Part shown: one piece after another, positions 9,624 through 18,167 of the stretch
Layout of the letters: the number at the start of each line of letters is the position of its first letter
Position numbering within the stretch: position 1 is the stretch's first letter
Source: Bacillota bacterium
Lineage (GTDB): Bacteria > Bacillota > Clostridia > TANB77 > UBA1234
Direction of reading: 5' to 3'
Assembly: GCA_016280725.1 (NCBI GenBank)
Contig: JAEEHF010000065.1
Coordinates: forward strand, 92,365 to 128,650
DNA length: 36,286 bases
Program-made: the position numbers and the translations under genes
Notes under the pieces: generated by a model
Database searches by the model: none
Told to the model about the DNA's origin: nothing
What the model saw: the letters and a program-made list of their open reading frames with translations, nothing else

Positions 9624-12029
9624 TTAGAATTCTTTAAGTATCTTGTCAATTCCATTATAAATTGCTTCAGCAGCAAGTTTTTGGAATGATTTTGTCTTTA
9701 GTCTTTCAAGTTCAGCATCGTTTGAAACAAAGCAAACTTCGCATAAAACAGATGGGCATGAAGTTTTAGATAAAATATGTAAATCGCCTCTATTTACAAT
9801 TCCTCTGTTAACTGTTTCTAAGTTTTTAATAAGCTCTTTAAGTATAATTTCTGCACATTCACTACTTGTAATATCTCCATAATCACTCTCAGAGTCATTA
9901 TTATAATATAAAACCATTGTACCAGTATATGATTTATTTTCAACAGAATTATTATGAATACTTACAATAAAGTCAGGAGCAATATTTTCTGCATAAGCAA
10001 CTCTGTCCTCACGATTTAAGTAAGTATCATTATCTTCTCTATCGATAAATACGTTTATATCATCTCTAGATTTTAGCATATCATACAAATAAAGCGCAAT
10101 ATTTAAGTTGTATACTTTTTCTTGTGCATCTCCATTGCAAGCACCAGGATCTTTTCCACCATGACCAACATCAATTAATATTGTCTTATTTCCCTTTGTC
10201 TTTTTTACGGTAGTTTTAGGCTTTTCAACTTCAACTTCTTTATCTTCAGGTTCAGATTTTATTTCTTGCACTTCATTAGTATCATTCTCTTCATTTTTTC
10301 TCAAGGTGATAATTACATTTGTACTAGATTGTCTTAATGAATAGTTTAGATTACCTGTATCTATTATTTCAACTTCGTTTTTGTCTGTTTTAATATTTCT
10401 AACTAGTTCGTCATCTACTTCAAGTGTACCATAACCAAAATCAGTCTTTTTATTGACGCTTTCAAGTGTAAATTTATTTTTACTCTTTTCATGCTCATAT
10501 CTAATGTCAGACATATCCACGCCAATAAGTGTTATTTGGCTATTTGATTTGTTCTTTTTATATTTTATATTTTGATATGTTGCTTCTTCAACCTCTACTT
10601 GAAGTTCTGAACTCTTTTTGTATATCCTATAATTACCTCTTACATCGATATCCAATACAATTCTTACAGTTGTTTTTGTGTACTGCGAAAATCTAACACT
10701 AGTTATTATTGAATTTTTAACTTCAATTTCTGTAGGTCCAGTAGTATCTAATTTTGCGTCTTCAATATCAAGGATGACCCTATTAGGATTTGTAATTATA
10801 GAATCAGAGTATTTAATTTTCCCAGTATATTTAATCTTTACTCTTTTAGAGGAAGCACTATATTTTATTGAAGTAATCAATGTTTCATAATCAACTTCCT
10901 CATTAGACTCTTCATCACTATGATCATCTGTAAGAGTTAAGTCATCAACAACAATGTTTTCGCCTTCTCCACTTGAAACTACTATTACGTTATCACCAGA
11001 AGAATTTGAAATATCTATATTTGTATCTCCACTATCTATATTCTTATCTAAAGTAGCATCTCCAGAGGTTTGATAATTTACTTCATTTTTTATTGGTGTA
11101 ACATCATTTTTAGTATCACCACTACTATCTACTATTTCTTGTTCATCTGAACGTTCTCCACTAGGAACAGTGACAGGCTTATTATCTTCTTTTGTGTCAT
11201 TGTTTATTTCATCATCTTCAAGTTTAAATTCTTCAGCCATTGCATAATATAGTGTTTTTCTATCTTTAGATAAAGTAACTACATAGTCTGTATCATCTCT
11301 AAAGTCCAAAACAATTCTATTAACATCGTTTCCTTGATTACCAAATCTTATTTCTGATATAGCACCAGACTCAAATTTGGCTGTTTCTGTGTTAAACTTA
11401 AATGAACAGTTTTCTATATCTAATACTAGTCTTAAAGGTTTATCCTCTTCTTTTGGCAGACTAAAATATTTATATCCCATAATCTTGCCATCAGCATAAG
11501 CAACTAAGCAATTAGTTCCATTTATATTGGCAAATCCAATTTTAGTTATATTAACCTTTGGGAATCTAATATCAACTGTATATGTTTCAGCATCCCATGA
11601 AACCTTAAAACCAGCATTTTCAGAAATGAATCTTGCAGGAACCATTGTTTTATCGTTAATGATTTTTGCCGGAACGTCAAGTGAAATCGTCTTATCATTT
11701 ACCTTTGCTTCAAGTTTATCTATCCAAAGTGTTATTTTATTATCGTCAAATGAAATATCTACACGTCTTTCAGTTCCATCCCAATCAACTTTTCCATCAA
11801 GATATTCGAAAACCTCACGAACTGGTACTAAAGTTCTATCATTTAATATAATTGGTGGCATCTGCCCTTGTTTTGGTTCAAACTTGTCACCATTTAAAAT
11901 AAGGCTTACATCTCGTACATTATACTCGTGCGTAACGCCATCGTACACGATTTCATTAAGCGCATACACACATGAATAAAATACTAAGCAAACTATTAAC
12001 ATTATAGAAAGCCTAAGCTTGTTTAGCAT
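9624..12029 (-). CDS. N-acetylmuramoyl-L-alanine amidase with copper-amine-oxidase-like and AMIN domains
   Basis: An 801-residue secreted zinc amidase that would cleave the lactyl-amide bond between the peptidoglycan glycan strand and the stem peptide. In order it has a signal peptide (residues 1-23) and a copper-amine-oxidase N-terminal-like repeat pair (ILNDRTLVPVREVFEYL and KIINDKTMVPARFISENAGF). AMIN-like wall-targeting repeats follow (RLVLDIENCSFKF, NRVILDIEDAKLD, TTVRIVLDID). The C-terminal Amidase_3 domain starts near residue 620. Zinc ligands are the His of LIDVGHGGKDPG, the Glu of AQEKVYN and the His of IVSIHNNS. The catalytic Glu is in LCEVCFVSND. The acidic linker has SGD/SGE repeats like those of the foldase at 4289. 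It is co-transcribed with the transglycosylase and kinase-like genes, which supports a role in wall growth or cell separation. Confidence 0.9.
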   Translation of the reverse strand: MLNKLRLSIMLIVCLVFYSCVYALNEIVYDGVTHEYNVRDVSLILNGDKFEPKQGQMPPIILNDRTLVPVREVFEYLDGKVDWDGTERRVDISFDDNKITLWIDKLEAKVNDKTISLDVPAKIINDKTMVPARFISENAGFKVSWDAETYTVDIRFPKVNITKIGFANINGTNCLVAYADGKIMGYKYFSLPKEEDKPLRLVLDIENCSFKFNTETAKFESGAISEIRFGNQGNDVNRIVLDFRDDTDYVVTLSKDRKTLYYAMAEEFKLEDDEINNDTKEDNKPVTVPSGERSDEQEIVDSSGDTKNDVTPIKNEVNYQTSGDATLDKNIDSGDTNIDISNSSGDNVIVVSSGEGENIVVDDLTLTDDHSDEESNEEVDYETLITSIKYSASSKRVKIKYTGKIKYSDSIITNPNRVILDIEDAKLDTTGPTEIEVKNSIITSVRFSQYTKTTVRIVLDIDVRGNYRIYKKSSELQVEVEEATYQNIKYKKNKSNSQITLIGVDMSDIRYEHEKSKNKFTLESVNKKTDFGYGTLEVDDELVRNIKTDKNEVEIIDTGNLNYSLRQSSTNVIITLRKNEENDTNEVQEIKSEPEDKEVEVEKPKTTVKKTKGNKTILIDVGHGGKDPGACNGDAQEKVYNLNIALYLYDMLKSRDDINVFIDREDNDTYLNREDRVAYAENIAPDFIVSIHNNSVENKSYTGTMVLYYNNDSESDYGDITSSECAEIILKELIKNLETVNRGIVNRGDLHILSKTSCPSVLCEVCFVSNDAELERLKTKSFQKLAAEAIYNGIDKILKEF

Positions 12030-12041
12030 TAATTTTACCTC

Positions 12042-12617
12042 CTAGCCTAAGTACTTCATTATCTCCTCTTTAACTCCCTCAAGGCCAATGCAAGTATCTA
12101 TATTAATTACTTTAATCTTGTCTCCAAATTTTTGCTTTACTTCATCTGCCATTTTTAGATAAGCGTCTTGCTGCTTTATGCTACTATCTTTATCAAATTT
12201 AGCATATTTTATGATAGCTTTATCTGAACGAGCAAGTCTTGTTTCGAATTCATTAGTATCACTCAAATATAGAGTAATATAATATGTTTCAAAATCAAAA
12301 TTTGCGAGTCTTTCTAAAAACACATCAAAAACGTCATCATAAGAAAATTCTTTAAAACCAAGTCTGCAGTATATTGCTTCAGTAAAAAATGTTCTGTCAA
12401 ATAAAAGATTTATATTTTTGTTCTGAAGTTTTTCAATATAGTCTAATAAGTCTGTATACATCTCAACTGATTTTGCTTTCCCAGTCGGTGAACTATCGTT
12501 ACTACCATTTAACCTGTATAAATTTGTATATGGAAGTTTGTGTCTAATATAATCTGTAATAGTTGTTTTACCAGCACCTTGTGGTCCTTCAATAACAATT
12601 AATTTTGAATTAGCCAT
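12042..12617 (-). CDS. Thymidylate-kinase-like P-loop nucleoside/nucleotide kinase
   Basis: A 191-residue P-loop kinase. Walker A is IEGPQGAGKTT (about residues 8-18). LLFDRTFFTEAIY matches the DR[ST] motif of thymidylate and deoxynucleoside kinases, and the C-terminus resembles their lid region. Sequence between these motifs diverges from dTMP kinase (Tmk), so the substrate may be another nucleoside or nucleotide. A genome with a separate tmk would settle this. It sits 12 bases upstream of the amidase gene and 9 bases downstream of the transglycosylase, a tight operon, but it has no obvious mechanistic link to wall synthesis. Confidence 0.7.
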   Translation of the reverse strand: MANSKLIVIEGPQGAGKTTITDYIRHKLPYTNLYRLNGSNDSSPTGKAKSVEMYTDLLDYIEKLQNKNINLLFDRTFFTEAIYCRLGFKEFSYDDVFDVFLERLANFDFETYYITLYLSDTNEFETRLARSDKAIIKYAKFDKDSSIKQQDAYLKMADEVKQKFGDKIKVINIDTCIGLEGVKEEIMKYLG

Positions 12618-12626
12618 GATTACTTT

Positions 12627-13376
12627 CTAACCTTTCTTTACTCTTAATGACTCAAGATATTGTTCTTCGTCTTCTTCATTTTTTAAAATATTATCAACTT
12701 CATCATTTGTTAAATAGCCAAACTTAACCATTGAATATAAAACTTGTCTATGTCTTTCCTTTGCTAATTTCATGCTGTAATAGGGATTATAAAGTGAAGG
12801 AGCATTGGGTATTCCAGCTATTAGAGTTGCTTCATAATCATTTAATTCTATTGGTTCTTTTTTATAATATAAGTTTGCAGCTTCTTTTAGCGTGTAACAA
12901 CCATTACCATAAAAACAAGTATTAATATATAATTCTAGAATTTTATCTTTTGAACAATTCTTTTCAAATTCAACCGCCATAAATATTTCAGCAAATTTTC
13001 GTTCAAGCTTTCTATCTTGTGTAAAATAAATATTTTTACATAGTTGCTGAGTAATTGTGCTTCCGCCTTCCTTCATTGCTCCAGATGATATGTTATTTAA
13101 AATTGCTCTAATAATTGAAGTATAATCAACACCGTTATGTTTATAGAATCTATGGTCTTCGCAAGCAATTACAGCGTCTTTATATATTTTAGGAATATCA
13201 TCTAATAGAACATAGTGTTCTTTAGAAATTATTTCTTCTATTTTTTCATCAATAGGCATTTCTTCGAGTGCCGTTTTATACATTGAATAACCTTGAATGA
13301 TGTATAAACTTATAAAAACAGCAATCAAGAGTACAATAAATATTAATATTTTTAAAATCGTCTTAAATACTTTCAT
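12627..13376 (-). CDS. Monofunctional peptidoglycan glycosyltransferase (GT51)
   Basis: A 249-residue membrane-anchored enzyme that polymerises lipid II into glycan strands. An N-terminal membrane helix (ILIFIVLLIAVFISLYII, about residues 9-26) is followed by the GT51 domain. Motif 1 is CEDHRFYKHNGVDY with the catalytic Glu. Motif 2 is EGGSTITQQLCKN. Motif 3 is RKFAEIFMAVEFEK, and motif 4 is KDKILELYIN. A later PNAPSLYNPY also fits. No transpeptidase domain follows, so this is the monofunctional MtgA/SgtB type, not a class A penicillin-binding protein. The upstream AGTGGGG and the ATG at 13376 define the start. Downstream genes follow within about 10 bases. Confidence 0.9.
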   Translation of the reverse strand: MKVFKTILKILIFIVLLIAVFISLYIIQGYSMYKTALEEMPIDEKIEEIISKEHYVLLDDIPKIYKDAVIACEDHRFYKHNGVDYTSIIRAILNNISSGAMKEGGSTITQQLCKNIYFTQDRKLERKFAEIFMAVEFEKNCSKDKILELYINTCFYGNGCYTLKEAANLYYKKEPIELNDYEATLIAGIPNAPSLYNPYYSMKLAKERHRQVLYSMVKFGYLTNDEVDNILKNEEDEEQYLESLRVKKG

Positions 13377-13487
13377 TTAACCCCACTTTACTCCTATAAT
13401 CCATTATATTATATAGTAATTTAGGTCAAATGTAGTTCAAATTGGCCATTTTTAACAAATATGTAATAATTATGGTAGATTTTCTTA

Positions 13488-13515
13488 CAAAAAAAGAGAC
13501 GCTAATTTGCGTCTC
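13488..13515 (-). terminator. Intrinsic terminator after typA
   Basis: GAGACGC / GCGTCTC stem with a 6-base loop, followed on the minus strand by a run of seven or eight T. It lies 12 bases past the typA stop and separates typA from the wall operon. Confidence 0.9.
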
Positions 13516-13527
13516 AATTTATGTTAA

Positions 13528-15342
13528 TTATAGTAAACCATTTGCTCTCATCCATCTGATTCTTTCAGTATGGTCTAATATTTTCTTTCTTAAACGGATA
13601 TTCTTAGGAGTAACTTCAACAAGCTCATCTTCTGCGATATACTCAATGGCTTGCTCAAGTGTAAATGTTCTTGGTGGAACAAGTCTTAATGCATCGTCAC
13701 TTCCTGAAGCACGAGTATTTGTTAAGTGTTTTTCTTTACATACGTTTATTTCGATATCTTCATTTCTAGGATTTTCTCCTACAATCATTCCAGTGTAAAC
13801 GTCAACACCTGCGCCAATGAATAATGTTCCTCTTTCTTGTGCATTATATAATCCATAAGTAATAGATTTTCCTTGTTCAAATGCAATTAAAACACCTTTT
13901 CCACGAGTCGACATATCACCTTTATATGGCTCATAACCAGAAAATACATGGTTCATTACACCAGTACCTTTTGTATCAGTCATAAATTCATTTCTATAAC
14001 CAATTAAGCCTCTTGCTGGAATCTTGAATTCAAGTCTTGTATAACCTTGTGCACCATTTATAAGATTTGTCATTTCAGCTTTTCTTTGACCAAGTTTTTC
14101 AATAACTGTACCAGAAAAATCATCAGGAACATCAATAACTAAGTCTTCAATAGGCTCACATTTAACACCATCAATTTCCTTATAGATAACTGTAGGTCTT
14201 GAAACCATAAGTTCAAAGCCTTCTCTTCTCATGTTCTCAATTAAAACAGATAAGTGAAGTTCACCTCTACCAGATACAACGAAGCTATCAGGACTATCTG
14301 TTTCTTCAACTCTTAAAGAAACATTAGATTCAAGCTCTTTAAATAACCTATCTCTTAGATGTCTTGAAGTAATAAACTGACCTTCTTTGCCAGCAAATGG
14401 ACTATTGTTTACACTAAATGTCATTCTAAGTGTTGGTTCATCAATATCTACAAAAGGAATTGCTTCAGGTTCATTTGGATCTGCGATAGTTTCACCAATA
14501 TTGATATCTGGAATACCAACAACTGCAATAATGTCACCAGCTGAAGCTTCTTCTATTTCTGTCTTTTTAAGACCAGCATAAGTATATAGTTTAGATATTT
14601 TTAATTGTTGTACTCTACCATCTTTTCTACATACTGCAACTGGTTGATTAGACTTTATTGTACCTCTTTCAAGTCTACCGATTGCAATTCTACCAACATA
14701 GTTATCATAGTCGATACTAGAAACTAGCATTTGCATTGGTCCTTCTAGAGTAACTTTAGGCTCTGGAACTGTCTTTAAGATAGTATCAAATATTGGCTTC
14801 ATATCTGTGCCAGGCTCTGTAGCTGTATAAGATGCTACCCCTTGTTTAGCAGAAGCATATACTACTGGAAAATCAAGTTGCTCTTCTGTAGCTGCTAGGT
14901 CAAAGAATAAGTCATATACTTCATCAACAACTTCCTTTGGTCTTGCTCCAGGTCTATCAATCTTATTAAGTACAACAATTGGTTGCAAGTTTAGATTTAA
15001 CGCTTTTCTTAAAACAAATCTAGTTTGTGGCATTACACCTTCAAAGGCATCAACTAGCAATATAACACCATCAACCATTTTAAGTACTCTTTCAACTTCT
15101 CCGCCGAAGTCAGCATGTCCCGGTGTATCAATAATATTAATTTTAGTGCCATTATACATAACTGATGTATTCTTGGCTAAGATAGTAATTCCTCTTTCTT
15201 TTTCAATATCGTTTGAGTCCATTACTCTTTCATCAACATGCTCATTTTCTCTAAAAGTACCAGATTGTTTTAATAAAGCATCAACTAGTGTTGTCTTACC
15301 ATGGTCAACGTGAGCAATTATTGCAACATTTCTTATATCCAT
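13528..15342 (-). CDS. typA: Ribosome-associated translational GTPase TypA/BipA
   Basis: A 604-residue GTPase of the elongation-factor family that binds the ribosome and aids 50S assembly and stress or cold adaptation. The G domain shows G1 AHVDHGKT (residues 10-17), G2 ERGITI, G3 DTPGHADFGGEVER and G4 NKIDRPGA. Domain II-like and EF-G-like domains follow (VSGRGELHLSVLIENMRREG). The BipA-specific C-terminus ends with the conserved RKKILDHTERIRWMRANGLL pattern. Length is normal and the frame is intact. The ATG at 15342 follows TTAGGAGGA. It lies downstream of rpsA with a structured 168-base gap. Confidence 0.97.
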   Translation of the reverse strand: MDIRNVAIIAHVDHGKTTLVDALLKQSGTFRENEHVDERVMDSNDIEKERGITILAKNTSVMYNGTKINIIDTPGHADFGGEVERVLKMVDGVILLVDAFEGVMPQTRFVLRKALNLNLQPIVVLNKIDRPGARPKEVVDEVYDLFFDLAATEEQLDFPVVYASAKQGVASYTATEPGTDMKPIFDTILKTVPEPKVTLEGPMQMLVSSIDYDNYVGRIAIGRLERGTIKSNQPVAVCRKDGRVQQLKISKLYTYAGLKKTEIEEASAGDIIAVVGIPDINIGETIADPNEPEAIPFVDIDEPTLRMTFSVNNSPFAGKEGQFITSRHLRDRLFKELESNVSLRVEETDSPDSFVVSGRGELHLSVLIENMRREGFELMVSRPTVIYKEIDGVKCEPIEDLVIDVPDDFSGTVIEKLGQRKAEMTNLINGAQGYTRLEFKIPARGLIGYRNEFMTDTKGTGVMNHVFSGYEPYKGDMSTRGKGVLIAFEQGKSITYGLYNAQERGTLFIGAGVDVYTGMIVGENPRNEDIEINVCKEKHLTNTRASGSDDALRLVPPRTFTLEQAIEYIAEDELVEVTPKNIRLRKKILDHTERIRWMRANGLL

Positions 15343-15418
15343 TTTATCCTCCTAAGAGATTAGTATATTTAGTAATATGTTTGTAAACATTTTATGTATA
15401 CTATTCTGCTATATATAT

Positions 15419-15497
15419 AGGGAATAGTATAAACCATTCCCTACAAACATTTAAGTTCTCAGGTATCATCCTGATATTAAGTTCATAAATAGGAACT
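15419..15497 (-). other. Cluster of short hairpins between rpsA and typA
   Basis: Three small inverted repeats fall in a row in the 168-base gap: AGGGAAT / ATTCCCT (15419-15442), TCAGG / CCTGA (15459-15474) and AGTTC / GAACT (15480-15497). None has a clear T run on the minus strand, so they are not standard terminators. They may be RNA structure at the end of the rpsA transcript or in a typA leader. Confidence 0.4.
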
Positions 15498-15510
15498 ATA
15501 CTGCTATTAT

Positions 15511-16686
15511 TTACTCTTCTGATGGCTTAATGCTATCAAAAGTAAGTTGGTTTTCATCAACCTCATTTACATTATTCTCTTCTTTTGTCTCTGCTACTTC
15601 AGTTTGTTCTGTAGTTGCATCTTCAGGCATTCTTTCTTCGATTTCTCTAATAGAAAGTTCAATTCTCTTTTTATCTAAATCTACTTCAACAACTTTTGCT
15701 TTAACCTCTTGTCCAAGTTCAAGAACGTCTTGAGGCTTTGCAATTCTTTTTGCTGTGATATTAGAAATATGAACTAATCCTTCTAAGCCATTATCAAGTT
15801 CAACAAATGCTCCAAATGGTTTCATTGAAACAACTTTAGCTTCAACAATATCTCCAACTTGATATGGAACATTAAGCCAAGGGTTGTCCTCTGCTTTTCT
15901 ATAACCTAAAGATATCTTCTTTGTTGCTTCATCAACAGATAAAACTTTAACTGTAATCTTATCTCCAACCTTTAAAACATCAGAAGGATGCTTAATTTGC
16001 TTCCATGAAATCTCCGAGATGTGTAGTAATCCATCAACACCACCAAGATCAACAAAAGCACCATATTCTTTTAGTTCTCTAACTGTTCCTTCAAGTTCAG
16101 CGCCTTCTTTAACTTTAGCCCAAACTTCTTTTTCAGCTTGCTCTCTAGCTTCTTTAACAAGAACTCTTTCAGAACCAACTATCTTTTTCTTTTCTGGATC
16201 ATATTCAATTACTCTAATTTGAATAGTTTTTCCTCTATATTCGTCTAAATTCTCTACTTTCTTACCAAGTTGAGAAGCTGGAATAAATATTCTAATTCCA
16301 ACAAATTCAGCTGTAACACCACCATTAACAACGTTTGTTACTTTAACTGTAATAGGTTCATTTAGCTTAACTTTAGCTTCAAATTGCTCTCTAAGAAGTT
16401 TTGTTTGTAGTCTTTTGGTTGAAAGAAGTACATTTCCTTTCCCATCATTCATTCTTAGAATGTAAACGTCAATCTTATCACCTTTTTTAACCTTTTTAGA
16501 AGGTAACTCATTCTCATCGTATGAATATTCATCCTTTGGAACTATTCCATCTGCCTTATATCCTAAATCAACAAAAATCTCTTCGTTGATAACATCTACA
16601 ACTGTACCTGTAACTTGTGTTCCTTCCTCTAAATTTTTAAGTGAGTTTTCATATAACTCTTCAAAGTTTTGTTCATCATTTGCCAT
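15511..16686 (-). CDS. rpsA: Ribosomal protein S1-like RNA-binding protein, four S1 domains
   Basis: A 391-residue protein built of four S1 OB-fold repeats, each with a G-x-V...G-F/A-F-V pattern: EEGTQVTGTVVDVINEEIFV, EPITVKVTNVVNGGVTAEFV, EGAELEGTVRELKEYGAFVD and VGDIVEAKVVSMKPFGAFVE. The third and fourth contain LLHISEISWK and LVHISNITAK. The length and four repeats match the S1 homologue of Bacillota rather than the six-repeat form of Proteobacteria. It ends in an acidic tail. The ATG at 16686 with AGAAAGGA upstream is the likely start. A TTG four codons earlier is less likely. A promoter at 16780-16808 and a hairpin-rich leader precede it. Confidence 0.9.
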   Translation of the reverse strand: MANDEQNFEELYENSLKNLEEGTQVTGTVVDVINEEIFVDLGYKADGIVPKDEYSYDENELPSKKVKKGDKIDVYILRMNDGKGNVLLSTKRLQTKLLREQFEAKVKLNEPITVKVTNVVNGGVTAEFVGIRIFIPASQLGKKVENLDEYRGKTIQIRVIEYDPEKKKIVGSERVLVKEAREQAEKEVWAKVKEGAELEGTVRELKEYGAFVDLGGVDGLLHISEISWKQIKHPSDVLKVGDKITVKVLSVDEATKKISLGYRKAEDNPWLNVPYQVGDIVEAKVVSMKPFGAFVELDNGLEGLVHISNITAKRIAKPQDVLELGQEVKAKVVEVDLDKKRIELSIREIEERMPEDATTEQTEVAETKEENNVNEVDENQLTFDSIKPSEE

Positions 16687-16724
16687 AAAAAAAATCAATC
16701 CTTTCTAAACTTTTCTGCTAAAAT

Positions 16725-16768
16725 AAAGGCCAATTTGAGGCCTTTTATGCAACTTCTCATGGAGAAGT
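16725..16768 (-). promoter_or_regulatory. Structured rpsA leader with terminator-like hairpin
   Basis: Within the leader transcribed from the promoter at 16780-16808 there are two hairpins. The first is ACTTCTC / GAGAAGT (16752-16768). The second is AAAGGCC / GGCCTTT (16725-16745), followed on the minus strand by ATTTT. The order resembles an attenuator, and S1 genes are often self-regulated, but no antiterminator pairing was worked out. Confidence 0.4.
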
Positions 16769-16779
16769 CAACCTTTAGT

Positions 16780-16808
16780 ATTATCTAATAAAAATGCCTT
16801 AATGTCAA
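16780..16808 (-). promoter_or_regulatory. Sigma-A-type promoter for rpsA
   Basis: On the minus strand, a consensus TTGACA (plus 16803-16808) lies 17 bases before GATAAT (plus 16780-16785). This is the best -35 and spacing in the left half of the window. It should start transcription of the rpsA-typA unit. Confidence 0.7.
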
Positions 16809-16908
16809 TGTTTTAAGGCCATAAAATTTGTATTTTTTGTAAAACCGCTGTAATTATCGCAAAAATGATGTATTATATTTTCAATATGAATTCTAAAGGA
16901 GAACAAAA

Positions 16909-17514
16909 ATGTCAAAAGTTAAACTAATTCTAGCCTCTAATTCAAAATGGAGAAAACAAATTATAAATATGGCAGGCTTAAAATGCGAACAAATTCCTAG
17001 TAGCGGTGACCCAGAAATTGAGTTTCAAAATCCTGACGATTACGTTATGAAACTTGCTTATTCTAAAGCTAAAGAAGTTGCAAGTAGATTAGATGAAGGC
17101 ATTATAATTGGAGCTGATACGATAGGTTACCTAGATGGAAAACCCTTTGAAAAGCCTAAAAATCGTGAAGAAGCTTTTAATAACATGAAAGAGCTATCTG
17201 GAAAGGTTAATTATGCTGTTACTGGATGCGCTGTCATAGATAAATATTTAGATAAAGAAATAGTATTTTGTGAAAAGGTAAAAGTATATTTTGATGAACT
17301 TACCGACGAAGAGATTAACTGGTATATAGATAATGAAAGTACAGTATATGAGTGCGCCGGCTATTCTCTCGAGACATGCGCTTCCCTATTTACTCCAAAA
17401 ATTGAAGGTGATTATAAGGCTATAATTGGTCTTCCAATTCATAGAATATATAAAGAACTAAAGAATTTAGGTTATAATATTTCAGATTTTGAAACAGAAA
17501 GGAATGATACATAA
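16909..17514 (+). CDS. maf: Maf-family nucleotide pyrophosphatase
   Basis: A 201-residue house-cleaning enzyme of the Maf/Ham1 superfamily, expected to hydrolyse dTTP/UTP or modified nucleotides to monophosphates. LILASNSKWRKQI matches the N-terminal phosphate-binding loop (usually LAS.SPRR; here Lys-Trp-Arg). GADTI is the metal-binding motif, and KPKNREEAFNNMKELSG matches the family's L-S-G segment. YAGYSLE is replaced by the equivalent ECAGYSLE. The ATG follows TAAAGGAG. Its stop overlaps the next start by one base (TAATG), so translation of the pair is coupled. Confidence 0.85.
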   Translation: MSKVKLILASNSKWRKQIINMAGLKCEQIPSSGDPEIEFQNPDDYVMKLAYSKAKEVASRLDEGIIIGADTIGYLDGKPFEKPKNREEAFNNMKELSGKVNYAVTGCAVIDKYLDKEIVFCEKVKVYFDELTDEEINWYIDNESTVYECAGYSLETCASLFTPKIEGDYKAIIGLPIHRIYKELKNLGYNISDFETERNDT

Positions 17515-18116
17515 TGAAACAAGTTGTTTTTGCAACAGGAAACCCAACAAAAGCTAAAAGATTTTCTGAAGGACTAAAAAAGTATGAAATTGAGGTATTA
17601 TCTTTAAAAGACATAAACTTATCTATAGACGTTGAGGAAAATGGTAAAAATGCTATAGAAAATGCCTTAATTAAAGCTAGAGAATGCTTTAGACTTACTA
17701 GAAAGCCTTCTATGGGAATGGATGATAATTTATTTTTGGAAGGTGTCCCAGAAGATAAGCAACCGGGAATGTTTGTAAGAAGAGTAAATGGTAAAACTCT
17801 AAATGATGATGAGATGATTGAGCATTATACTAATCTTGTAAAAGAATATGGAAAAAATGGAAGAATAAATTGTAAATGGATATATGGGCTTGCAGTAATT
17901 AATCAAAATGGAGATGAAAATACTTATACATGGGAAAAGTCAGGGTTTTATATGGTAGATACTCCATCTGAAATAATCAATCCTGGTTATCCTCTAAATA
18001 GTATTTCAAAATATGATTCAAATAACAAATACTTTACTGAAACTAGTAAAGAAGAATCTGCATCACAAGTTTTTAATGAAGATGATGTAGTCAAGTTCAT
18101 TGCAGAAAACACATAA
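17514..18116 (+). CDS. RdgB/HAM1-like non-canonical purine NTP pyrophosphatase
   Basis: A 200-residue protein with the Ham1/RdgB signature: FATGNPTKAKRF at the N-terminus (ATGN loop), EENGKNAIENALIKA (family: F.ENA..KA) and SMGMDDNLFLEGV in place of the usual ADDSGL. The substituted metal motif (MDDN for the usual DDSGL) means substrate preference could differ from the classic ITP/XTP enzyme. Related long-form relatives exist in Clostridia. It starts on the maf stop codon (TAATG) and ends in a strong terminator. The pairing with Maf points to a two-gene unit that cleans the nucleotide pool. Confidence 0.75.
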   Translation: MKQVVFATGNPTKAKRFSEGLKKYEIEVLSLKDINLSIDVEENGKNAIENALIKARECFRLTRKPSMGMDDNLFLEGVPEDKQPGMFVRRVNGKTLNDDEMIEHYTNLVKEYGKNGRINCKWIYGLAVINQNGDENTYTWEKSGFYMVDTPSEIINPGYPLNSISKYDSNNKYFTETSKEESASQVFNEDDVVKFIAENT

Positions 18117-18120
18117 AATA

Positions 18121-18150
18121 ATGCACTAGCATTTGCTAGTGCATTTTTAT
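18121..18150 (+). terminator. Intrinsic terminator after the maf/RdgB-like pair
   Basis: A perfect 11-base stem ATGCACTAGCA / TGCTAGTGCAT with a 2-base loop, followed by TTTTATTT. It sits 5 bases beyond the stop at 18116. It also separates the pair from dapA, which converges from the other side. Confidence 0.9.
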
Positions 18151-18167
18151 TTGGCAAATCTACCTGA

